Positions 6,606 through 13,510 of a stretch of DNA of 13,510 nt are shown here, piece after piece. The DNA comes from Candidatus Aminicenantes bacterium UBA4820. GTDB lineage: Bacteria > Acidobacteriota > UBA4820. The stretch covers positions 1 through 13,510 of the forward strand of contig DHFQ01000111.1 in NCBI GenBank assembly GCA_002402325.1, read 5' to 3'. The number at the start of each line of letters is the position of its first letter. Position 1 is the stretch's first letter. A program made the translations under genes and the position numbers. The notes beneath the pieces were generated by a model that searched no databases, was not told where the DNA came from, and was given only the letters and a program-made list of their open reading frames with translations.

Positions 6606-7649
6606 ATGATGAGAGTAGATAATAAAAGAACCTTGAGGAAAGTTTTTGTGGAAGAGGAATCTTTTGCAGAGAAAATTATAAGGCAAATTTTACAATCAGA
6701 AGAACTCTCTTTTTTACTAACCGATGAAAAAGATATAGTGATAATGGCAAGCCCTGGTGCAAAAAAACTCCTTAACGACAATCTACTTGAAGGTAAAAAT
6801 ATGAAGGAGTTATTCAATCTACCTAATGAAAATATTACAAGCATTGATAGAGGATTTAAAGTTGAAATCAAAAATAAAGATGGTTACAATAATGTGTTTT
6901 TGATAAGTAAAGCAAGATTGGAAGGGCATTTTTTTTACTATATTCAAGATATTACAGATCTTAAGCAAATGGAAGGGAAGGAGGCAACCGAAAAACGCCT
7001 TGCAGAAGTAGGAAAATTTGCATCATACATCGCCCACGAAATAAGAAACCCTATAAGTGGAATAAAAGGTGTGATGGAGGTGATGTCTTCTGTCCACAAA
7101 AAAGATGACCCAAGATTTGAGATGTTTCAGGAAGCATACTCATCAATTGAGCGGCTTGAGACTCTTGTCAAGGATCTATTAAATTTTTCAAAGCAGTTGT
7201 ATCCAGTGTTTGAAAAGATAAAAGTTAATGATTTGCTGCATAAAGTAGTGTCGCTTTCAAAAGCAAGAATTAAGGAGAAAGAAGTTAGCATTGGTTTGGA
7301 ATGCAGTGATGAAATTTTCATCGAGGGCGACTCAGTTCTTCTTGAACAGGCTCTCGTCAACCTGTTAAATAATTCTCTGTATTCTGTCAACAATAATGGA
7401 AAAATAACATTAAAAGTGGCAAAAGAAAATAACAGGGTTTCAATATCAATTGTTGATGACGGTGAAGGAATAAAGAAAGAAATGATTCCCCATATTTTTG
7501 AACCATTTTTTACAACAAAGAAGAATGGAACCGGTCTTGGCTTATCAATCGTCAAAAGAATAATTGAATTACATAAAGGAAAAATTGAAGTTTTTTCTGA
7601 ATCAGGAAAAGGGACAACATTCACCCTTCTTTTTCAAGAAACGGAATAG
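6606..7649 (+). CDS. Soluble PAS-domain sensor histidine kinase, NtrB-like
   Basis: This is the 347-residue sensor partner of the response regulator 3 bases downstream. A PAS-like domain occupies about residues 30-120 (SFLLTDEKDIVIMASPGAKKLL, ending YYIQDITDLKQME). The dimerisation domain carries the phospho-accepting His144 in AHEIRNPISGIKG. The ATPase domain has the N-box Asn256 (NLLNNSLYSV), G1 DDGEGI (284-289), the F-box EPFFTT and G2 GTGLGL (308-313). All catalytic motifs are intact. There is no membrane segment or signal peptide, so it senses a cytoplasmic signal or a protein partner. The start is uncertain: ATGATG at 6606 has no visible ribosome site, while GTG at 6648 is preceded by GAGGAAAG; the latter would trim 14 residues ahead of the PAS domain. 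The signal sensed is unknown. Confidence 0.92.
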   Translation: MMRVDNKRTLRKVFVEEESFAEKIIRQILQSEELSFLLTDEKDIVIMASPGAKKLLNDNLLEGKNMKELFNLPNENITSIDRGFKVEIKNKDGYNNVFLISKARLEGHFFYYIQDITDLKQMEGKEATEKRLAEVGKFASYIAHEIRNPISGIKGVMEVMSSVHKKDDPRFEMFQEAYSSIERLETLVKDLLNFSKQLYPVFEKIKVNDLLHKVVSLSKARIKEKEVSIGLECSDEIFIEGDSVLLEQALVNLLNNSLYSVNNNGKITLKVAKENNRVSISIVDDGEGIKKEMIPHIFEPFFTTKKNGTGLGLSIVKRIIELHKGKIEVFSESGKGTTFTLLFQETE

Positions 7650-7652
7650 GAT

Positions 7653-9023
7653 ATGTCTCAAGAGAAAATTGCAATAATAGAGGATGAAAAACTTATCAGG
7701 TGGTCTTTAAAAAGCCGTCTTGAAAAAAATAGTTTTTTCGTGTTTGAGGCTATGAATGGGAGAGAAGGGATTTCTCTTATAAAGAATGAGGATATAGACC
7801 TTGTTCTCCTTGATCACAAGCTCCCCGATATCGATGGGAGTGAGGTCTTAAAAGAGATAAGACAATTCAATGTTGATGCACCAATAATAATGATGACAGC
7901 CTTTGCCAGTGTTGAAAATGCTATAGAAGCTATTAAAAATGGCGCCTATGACTACATCCACAAGCCATTTGAATTTGAAGAGTTACTTATTTTGATAAAA
8001 AAGGCTCTTGAATCAACATCAATGAAAAGAGAAGTAGAAAGAGTAAGAAAAGAGCAGGAAAAAATATACGGAATAAAAAACATAATAGGCAAGAGTGAAG
8101 AAATGCAAAAGGTTTTTGACTCCATTAATAAGATTGCCCAATCACCTGCCACAGCGATTTTTATTAAAGGAGAAAGTGGAACCGGTAAAAAAAATATTGC
8201 AACAGCAATCCATTTTCTCTCCGATAGGACTCATCAGCCATTTCTTTCGACGATCTGTTCCTCTTCTTCTGAGAACTCTCTTGAAACAGAACTTTTTGGA
8301 AAAGAGACGGAGGGGGCTTATGGAAAAGAAATTAAGAAAGGACTCATTGAACTTGCGCAGGAAGGAACACTTTTTATTGAAGAGATAAGTTATACCACTC
8401 TATCTTTTCAGCAAACGCTTCTCCGCGTTCTTGAAGAAAAGAGATTTAAAAGAATAAATGGGACTTCAGACATACCGCTAAAATGTAGAATAATTTTCTC
8501 TTCTTCAAAATCAAATTTAAAAGAACTTTGTGAATCAGGCGCATTTTTAAAGGATCTATACAACAAGTTAAGTTTGATTTCTATTGATGTTCCTCCTTTA
8601 AGAAAAAGGAAGGCTGATATTCCCCTTCTTGTTAACTTTTTTATTGACAATTTCAACAAGGAATTTAAAAAACATTTCAAAGGAATAAAAGAAGATGCCC
8701 TCGATCTCCTTTTATCCTACGGATGGCAGGGGAATGTAAGAGAATTAAGAAATTTAATAGAGAGAATTATGATAATTGAAGATAAAGAATTTATTGAAAA
8801 ATCAGATTTGCCCGATGAAATTATCGGCAAAAATCTTGCAATTCCCGATGAGGTAAATTTTTACCTTCCCCTTCAGGGTATAAAATTGGAAGATGTAGAG
8901 AAAAATTTTATTTTGCAAGCCCTTGAAAGAACAGAGGGAAATCAGACAAAGGCATCTTCTTTACTTGGAATAACTCGCGACACATTAAGATACAGAATGA
9001 AGAAATTTAAGATTAAAGATTAA
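7653..9023 (+). CDS. NtrC-family response regulator with a degenerate AAA+ domain
   Basis: The 456-residue product has three domains. The receiver (1-118) is intact: acidic pair Glu10-Asp11, phospho-acceptor Asp54, Thr82 and Lys104, the same positions as in NtrC. A short coiled linker follows. The AAA+ domain (about 140-385) keeps the Walker A core GESGTGK (173-179) and sensor II GNVREL (360-365). It lacks the GAFTGA loop (EGAYGKE at 220-226). Walker B reads FIEEI (241-245, Asp to Glu), sensor I has SSS (283-285), and both arginine-finger positions are changed (Leu299, Lys305 in FLKDLYNKL). The C-terminal Fis-type helix-turn-helix NQTKASSLLGITRDTLRYRM (430-449) is normal. The frame is clean with no stop or shift. 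AGGA within the preceding kinase's stop region serves as ribosome site. It probably binds DNA under phosphorylation control without sigma54 ATPase activity; the targets are unknown, possibly the transporter gene next door. Confidence 0.92.
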   Translation: MSQEKIAIIEDEKLIRWSLKSRLEKNSFFVFEAMNGREGISLIKNEDIDLVLLDHKLPDIDGSEVLKEIRQFNVDAPIIMMTAFASVENAIEAIKNGAYDYIHKPFEFEELLILIKKALESTSMKREVERVRKEQEKIYGIKNIIGKSEEMQKVFDSINKIAQSPATAIFIKGESGTGKKNIATAIHFLSDRTHQPFLSTICSSSSENSLETELFGKETEGAYGKEIKKGLIELAQEGTLFIEEISYTTLSFQQTLLRVLEEKRFKRINGTSDIPLKCRIIFSSSKSNLKELCESGAFLKDLYNKLSLISIDVPPLRKRKADIPLLVNFFIDNFNKEFKKHFKGIKEDALDLLLSYGWQGNVRELRNLIERIMIIEDKEFIEKSDLPDEIIGKNLAIPDEVNFYLPLQGIKLEDVEKNFILQALERTEGNQTKASSLLGITRDTLRYRMKKFKIKD

Positions 9024-9034
9024 AAGGGGGAAAA

Positions 9035-11317
9035 ATGGCAGAAAAAAAGTTTGAACCATTTGTTAAACCAGAAGAGAAAATGCGAGAAATGACACTTAAA
9101 GCGGTTTTGCTTGGTGCAATTCTTGGGATTTTGTTTGCTGCATCATCTGTCTATCTGGCACTTAAAGTCGGAATGACTGTCTCAGCATCAATCCCAATCG
9201 CTGTTCTTGCAATTACCCTCTTTAGACTTTTTGGCAGGGCAACGATTCTTGAAAACAACATCGTTCAAACAACGGGTAGCGCAGGTGAATCAATTGCGGC
9301 GGGAGTTGTCTTCACAATGCCAGCGATTCTTCTTATGGGATACGACCTTAAGGCGTACTGGGTTTTAACAATTGCCCTTTTGGGTGGAGTTCTTGGTGTT
9401 TTGATGATGATTCCACTAAGAAGAAGTTTGATAGTGGAAGAACACGGAAGATTGATGTACCCGGAGGGAACCGCCTGCGCTCAAGTCCTTATTGTTGGTG
9501 AGCAGGGCGGGACAAAGGCAAAGATGGTCTTTGCAGGTTTTTTCATCGGTGCCATTTATAAGTTTTTGTATGCGGGTTTAAAATTATGGAAGGAGATTCC
9601 TGAAAAAATCTTCAAGTTTTATAATGGTGGTTCATTTTCGGGGGAACTCTCTCCCGAACTTCTTGGCGTTGGTTACATAATCGGTCCAAAGGTTGCGTCA
9701 ATAATGATGTCGGGGGGTGTTCTTTCCTATCTCGTCTTGATTCCTGCGATAAAAATATTTGGTTCACAGATGACAACCCCACTTTTTCCTGCGACAGATT
9801 TGATCTCCTCAATGACGCCAAGAGATATTAGAAGCAACTATGTCCTCTACATCGGCGCTGGTGCAGTTGCAGCAGCGGGAATAATGAGTATGGTGCAATC
9901 TCTTCCCACTATTATAAAAGCATTCAAAGCAAGTTTAAAAAAATTACTGGTAAAAGATAAAGAGGGAAAGGGGGGAAAGGTTTTAAGAACAGAGGATGAC
10001 CTCTCTTTAAACATCGTTCTCTTTGGCTCACTATTTCTTGTTGCATCAATGATGGCAATCCCGGGGCTTAAGGTAAACATTCTCTCTGCAATACTCATAA
10101 TCATTTTTGGCTTTTTCTTCGTAACAGTTTCTTCAAGAATTACGGGGGAGATAGGCTCCTCTTCAAATCCAATTTCAGGAATGACCGTTGCCACTCTTTT
10201 AATGACCTGTCTAATTTTCGTCATCGTCGGGTGGACGGGAATTGACCACAGGGTTATGGCTTTATCAATCGGAGCGATAGTTTGTATAGCCGCTTCAAAT
10301 GGAGGGACAACAAGTCAGGATTTAAAGACAGGATTTCTCGTGGGTGCAACCCCTAAATATCAGCAAATCTCTTTGATGGTCGGCGTCGTAACCTCCGCAC
10401 TGGTGATAGGCTGGACAATTCTACTTCTGAATAAATCCTATACAACCTACTCACCTGTTACTTACGTTAATTTCAAAACGACTGAAATCACAGATAAATC
10501 AATCAAAGGTCCCGATGGAAAAGAGTACAAAATCGCCTTTATTCACGATCCCGCTTTAGGTGTCCCGGTTGGAAAATATTTGAGCGATTCAAATGGAACC
10601 CTCTATTTTAGAGAAGATTTTGGTATAGCGGGAACTTTTCCAAAGAAATATAAAAAGGTAGAAAACCTAAAATTGAATTTGAACCTTGAAAATCTCCCAA
10701 TTCAAAAGGGTCCGGACTTAAACGATTATAAAAAAGTTAGCGTAATCGGTGGAAAAGTTCTTGATGAGAAAGTCTCTTTAAATGATGGAACCTATCTTGT
10801 CAATCAGAGTGGTGAAGTCGTCTATTTAGAACAGCCGGTAACAAAGTTTGACGCACCTCAAGCAAGGTTGATGAACCTTATCATAGATGGGATTTTGACA
10901 AGAAAACTTCCGTGGGGCTTTGTTCTAATCGGTATTTTTATTGCGATTTTTATGAGGCTTTCTGGCGTTTCACCGCTTCCTTTCGCCGTCGGTGTCTATC
11001 TTCCACTTTCAACTTCAACACCAATTTTTGTCGGTGGAATAGTAAGATATTTTGTTGACAAAATTACCCACCAAAAAGAGGGACTCGCCGCCGAATTTTC
11101 TCCGGGTGTTTTGCTTGCTTCTGGATATATTGCAGGTGGCGCTCTTTGTGGATTGCTTGTAGCAGGGTTATCTGGTGCTGGTTTTGATGAGAAAATGGAT
11201 CTCTCAAAATATTTTGGCGAATTTGCAACGGGAAATCTCTTCTCCTGCGTAATGTTCACGATTCTGACATTGATTCTCTTTTATGTGGGATATAGTGCAA
11301 AGAAAAATGAAAATTAA
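9035..11317 (+). CDS. OPT-family oligopeptide transporter
   Basis: This is an integral membrane protein of 760 residues with many hydrophobic segments, belonging to the oligopeptide transporter (OPT) superfamily, which imports small peptides (or metal chelates in the YSL branch) by proton symport. Recognisable family stretches are TTGSAGESIAAGVVFTMPA (79-97), MYPEGTACAQVL (141-152), GEIGSSSNPISGMTVATLL (371-389), NGGTTSQDLKTGFLVG (422-437), FDAPQARLM (605-613) and SPLPFAVGVYLPLSTSTP (645-662). Between two membrane blocks lies a hydrophilic, beta-rich loop of about 140 residues (468-605), larger than the minimal bacterial form but of a kind I recall from other bacterial OPTs. AAAAGGGGGAAAA gives a strong ribosome site. 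The gene starts 11 bases after the response regulator and overlaps the next gene by 11 bases. Substrate cannot be read from sequence; peptides are the best guess. Confidence 0.93.
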   Translation: MAEKKFEPFVKPEEKMREMTLKAVLLGAILGILFAASSVYLALKVGMTVSASIPIAVLAITLFRLFGRATILENNIVQTTGSAGESIAAGVVFTMPAILLMGYDLKAYWVLTIALLGGVLGVLMMIPLRRSLIVEEHGRLMYPEGTACAQVLIVGEQGGTKAKMVFAGFFIGAIYKFLYAGLKLWKEIPEKIFKFYNGGSFSGELSPELLGVGYIIGPKVASIMMSGGVLSYLVLIPAIKIFGSQMTTPLFPATDLISSMTPRDIRSNYVLYIGAGAVAAAGIMSMVQSLPTIIKAFKASLKKLLVKDKEGKGGKVLRTEDDLSLNIVLFGSLFLVASMMAIPGLKVNILSAILIIIFGFFFVTVSSRITGEIGSSSNPISGMTVATLLMTCLIFVIVGWTGIDHRVMALSIGAIVCIAASNGGTTSQDLKTGFLVGATPKYQQISLMVGVVTSALVIGWTILLLNKSYTTYSPVTYVNFKTTEITDKSIKGPDGKEYKIAFIHDPALGVPVGKYLSDSNGTLYFREDFGIAGTFPKKYKKVENLKLNLNLENLPIQKGPDLNDYKKVSVIGGKVLDEKVSLNDGTYLVNQSGEVVYLEQPVTKFDAPQARLMNLIIDGILTRKLPWGFVLIGIFIAIFMRLSGVSPLPFAVGVYLPLSTSTPIFVGGIVRYFVDKITHQKEGLAAEFSPGVLLASGYIAGGALCGLLVAGLSGAGFDEKMDLSKYFGEFATGNLFSCVMFTILTLILFYVGYSAKKNEN

Positions 11318-11936
11318 AGGCGTAATTTTTGACCTTGATGGAACACTCATTGACTCAAGAAAAGACATTTTGGGCTCTTTCTCTTATGCCTTTGGGAAAC
11401 TTGGTAAAACTAAGCCAGATGATGAAAAACTCGTTCATACAATAGGCGAGAGGCTCGAAGAGTGTTTTAGGCCATTTCTTGGAAATGATGAAAATCTTTT
11501 AAAGGAAGCGGCACTTCTTTTCAGGGAATACTATGAAAAAAATTATCTCAATAGAACACAACCTTTCGAAGGGGTTGATGAACTTTTAAAGACTCTTTCT
11601 AAAAGATACAAACTTGCTGTAACAACCATGAAAAAAGGGATTTATGCAAGAAGGATTGTGGAAGCATTCAAGTGGAATCATTACTTTCAAAGTGTAATTG
11701 GTGCTGAGGAAGGATTCAAGCCAAAGCCTGATAAGGAGATGCTTGTAAAGGCTATTGATGATATTTCTTTAAACAGGAATGAAATAATCTATGTCGGGGA
11801 TACGGTGGTTGATTTTGAAATGGCGAGAAATGCAGAAGTCAAATTTGTTTTTGCAACCTGGGGATATGGGAGTTTAAATTTTGATCACATCCAGAAATGT
11901 GATAAACCTCTTGATATTTTGCTATACCTGAGTTAG
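11307..11936 (+). CDS. HAD-superfamily phosphatase, phosphoglycolate phosphatase-like
   Basis: The 209-residue product is a HAD hydrolase of subfamily I. Motif I is FDLDGT (8-13), with nucleophile Asp9 and acid/base Asp11. Motif II is the Thr pair in LAVTTMKKG, motif III the Lys in GFKPKPDKEML, and motif IV GDTVVDFEMA. The helical cap between motifs I and II, and a Gph-like tail (FATWGYG), place it near phosphoglycolate phosphatase and PpaX, but HAD substrates cannot be assigned by motif. The ATG at 11307 puts DLDGT in the usual place. An in-frame ATG at 11283 would add eight residues and a longer overlap. The chosen start overlaps the transporter's end by 11 bases without a clear ribosome site, suggesting translational coupling. 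Confidence 0.88.
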   Translation: MKIKGVIFDLDGTLIDSRKDILGSFSYAFGKLGKTKPDDEKLVHTIGERLEECFRPFLGNDENLLKEAALLFREYYEKNYLNRTQPFEGVDELLKTLSKRYKLAVTTMKKGIYARRIVEAFKWNHYFQSVIGAEEGFKPKPDKEMLVKAIDDISLNRNEIIYVGDTVVDFEMARNAEVKFVFATWGYGSLNFDHIQKCDKPLDILLYLS

Positions 11937-11950
11937 AAAGGAAGAAACTG

Positions 11951-13453
11951 ATGGAAGAAAAGAAAGGCATAACGAAAAGAAGCGAAGATTACAACGAATG
12001 GTATCAGGACATTGTTTTGAAGGCTCAACTTGCAGACTACTCTCCGGTAAAGGGTTGTATGGTGATTCTCCCAAATGGCTATAGAATCTGGGAAAAGATG
12101 CAATCTGCTCTTGATAAAATGTTCAAAGAGACTGGCCATAAAAATGCCTATTTCCCGATATTCATTCCTCTTTCTTTTCTTTCAAAGGAGGCTGCTCATG
12201 TTGAAGGTTTTGCAAAGGAGTGTGCGGTTGTAACCCACCATAGGCTTGGTGCGGTTGAAGGTGGAGGGATAGGACCTACTCCAGATAGTCTGCTTGAGGA
12301 ACCTCTAATCGTAAGACCCACATCTGAAACGATAATGTACTCAATGTATTCAAAGTGGATAAAAAGTTATCGCGATCTTCCTCTTCTTCTAAATCAATGG
12401 GCAAATGTCGTAAGGTGGGAGATGAGGACAAGGCTCTTTTTGAGAACGACGGAGTTTTTATGGCAGGAGGGACACACAGCGCATGCAACTCACGAGGACT
12501 CTTATAAAGAGGTTATGAGAATTCTTGATATCTATGCAAGATTTTCTGAAGAGTGGATGGCTGTTCCTGTATTTAAAGGGGTTAAAAGCGATTCGGAAAA
12601 ATTTGCAGGTGCATTACAAACAACATGTATTGAAGCGATGATGCAGGATGGAAAGGCTTTGCAGGCAGGCACAAGCCACGATTTGGGGCAAAACTTTGCT
12701 AAGGCGTTCAATGTGAGGTTTCAGAATGAAAAAGGGGATTGGGAATATTGCTGGCAGACGAGTTGGGGGGTTTCAACGAGGCTTATTGGCTCACTAATAA
12801 TGTCCCATTCTGATGATAAAGGACTAATTGTTCCTCCAAAACTTGCCCCAATCCATTTTGTAATAGTTCCAATTTACAGAAGTGATGAGCAAAAAAATGA
12901 AGTTTTTAGTAGGTGCAACGAAATTTTAAGCAACCTTAAAAATTGTGGTTTTGAAGTTGAAATTGACAAAAGGGAAAATTTAAGTCCGGGATTTAAGTTC
13001 AACGACTGGGAAATGAAAGGAGTTCCTGTAAGGATTGAAATTGGGCCAAAGGATATCGAAAAGGGAATCTGCCAATTCGCTCCAAGAATTTCTCTTGATG
13101 GAGTTGAAAGGGAAAAAGTTCCAAAGATTGAAATTCCTCTCTCTTCAATTGCTATAAGGGGAAGAGAAATTCTTGATGAGGTTCAAAATGCACTTTACAA
13201 AAGATGTTTGAATTTTAGAGATACTAACACCTTTGAAATTGATTCTTATGAAGAGTTTAAGCAAAGGATTGAAGGAGGTGGATTTTTCTGGGCTTACTAC
13301 TGCGGCGATTCAAAATGCGAAGAAAAATTGAAAGAGGAGACAAAAGCAACCCTTCGTTTGATTCCATTTGAAGAGGAAGAATGCTCAAAAAAAGAGTGCT
13401 TTATATGCAAAGGAAAGGCAAAGGCAAAGGGGCTCTGGGCGAGAGCATATTAG
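11951..13453 (+). CDS. proS: Prolyl-tRNA synthetase, short archaeal/eukaryotic-like type
   Basis: The enzyme charges tRNA-Pro with proline. The 500-residue product is a class II synthetase. Motif 1 is around GYRIWEKMQSALDKMF with the conserved proline in AYFPIFIP. Motif 2 is VVRWEMRTRLFLRTTEFLWQ, and motif 3 is GVSTRLIGSLIMSH. The anticodon-binding domain starts at PIHFVIVPIY. There is no editing (INS) insertion between motifs 2 and 3, unlike the E. coli-type enzyme. The C-terminal zinc module has Cys451, Cys456, Cys483 and Cys486 (with Cys478 nearby), and the protein ends in tyrosine (WARAY), as in the Thermus thermophilus and archaeal enzymes. AAAGGAAG at 11937-11944 is the ribosome site, 14 bases after the HAD gene. 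Confidence 0.97.
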   Translation: MEEKKGITKRSEDYNEWYQDIVLKAQLADYSPVKGCMVILPNGYRIWEKMQSALDKMFKETGHKNAYFPIFIPLSFLSKEAAHVEGFAKECAVVTHHRLGAVEGGGIGPTPDSLLEEPLIVRPTSETIMYSMYSKWIKSYRDLPLLLNQWANVVRWEMRTRLFLRTTEFLWQEGHTAHATHEDSYKEVMRILDIYARFSEEWMAVPVFKGVKSDSEKFAGALQTTCIEAMMQDGKALQAGTSHDLGQNFAKAFNVRFQNEKGDWEYCWQTSWGVSTRLIGSLIMSHSDDKGLIVPPKLAPIHFVIVPIYRSDEQKNEVFSRCNEILSNLKNCGFEVEIDKRENLSPGFKFNDWEMKGVPVRIEIGPKDIEKGICQFAPRISLDGVEREKVPKIEIPLSSIAIRGREILDEVQNALYKRCLNFRDTNTFEIDSYEEFKQRIEGGGFFWAYYCGDSKCEEKLKEETKATLRLIPFEEEECSKKECFICKGKAKAKGLWARAY

Positions 13454-13510
13454 ATCAAATAGTTTAAGCAAATACTCAATGAACAGAAGTTCACTACCGG
13501 CTTAAATTCT

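Noticed and set aside
7127..7624. Long antisense open frame opposite the kinase gene (165 codons)
   Set aside because: It is a shadow of a clear kinase frame with all catalytic motifs; it has no ribosome site or recognisable product.
8310..8570. Frameshift or sequencing error as the cause of the odd AAA+ motifs in the regulator
   Set aside because: The flanking family motifs stay in one frame throughout, and the changes are scattered single substitutions rather than a shifted block.
13450..13510. Minus-strand frame open from the right edge to a TAA at 13452-13450, about 19 codons
   Set aside because: It could be the tail of a convergent gene touching the proS stop, but it is too short to judge and I recognise nothing in it.

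Overview
The window looks like bacterial chromosomal DNA from an AT-rich organism. The markers are Shine-Dalgarno-led genes, an NtrB/NtrC-type two-component pair, the small PurL with separate PurS and PurQ, and a secreted trypsin-like protease with a signal peptide. The prolyl-tRNA synthetase is the short archaeal/eukaryotic-like type with a C-terminal zinc module and a terminal tyrosine, a form also found in many thermophilic, anaerobic and candidate-phylum bacteria. With the hydrogenase maturation genes hypA and hypB this suggests an anaerobe that feeds on peptides, but I cannot name the phylum from sequence alone.

Layout: (1) 1-726, minus strand: the 5' part of a secreted serine protease gene that runs off the left edge, behind a good sigma70-type promoter. 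(2) 898-1971, plus strand: hypA-hypB, for nickel insertion into [NiFe] hydrogenase; no hydrogenase gene lies in the window. (3) 1977-3206, minus strand: an unrecognised single-pass membrane-anchored protein, convergent with hypB. (4) 3404-13453, plus strand: a nearly unbroken run of eight genes: purS-purQ-purL, a soluble PAS histidine kinase, an NtrC-like response regulator, an OPT-family peptide transporter, a HAD phosphatase and proS. Junctions are -4, -4, 30, 3, 11, -11 and 14 bases, so most or all of it may be co-transcribed, with a possible extra promoter before the kinase.

PurSQL forms the complete FGAM synthase for step four of purine synthesis. The kinase/regulator pair sits directly upstream of the peptide transporter, so control of peptide or nitrogen uptake is a reasonable guess. 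The transporter would feed amino acids to metabolism and protein synthesis, and proS lies in the same run. The most unusual item is the regulator. Its receiver and Fis-type DNA-binding domains look intact, but its AAA+ domain has lost the sigma54-contacting GAFTGA loop, both arginine fingers, the Walker B aspartate and sensor I. It may therefore be a phosphorylation-switched DNA-binding protein that no longer works as a sigma54 ATPase.

I see no tRNA, rRNA, CRISPR array, insertion sequence or long repeat. No gene-free stretch exceeds 300 bases; the two largest gaps, 727-897 and 3207-3403, hold divergent promoter regions.
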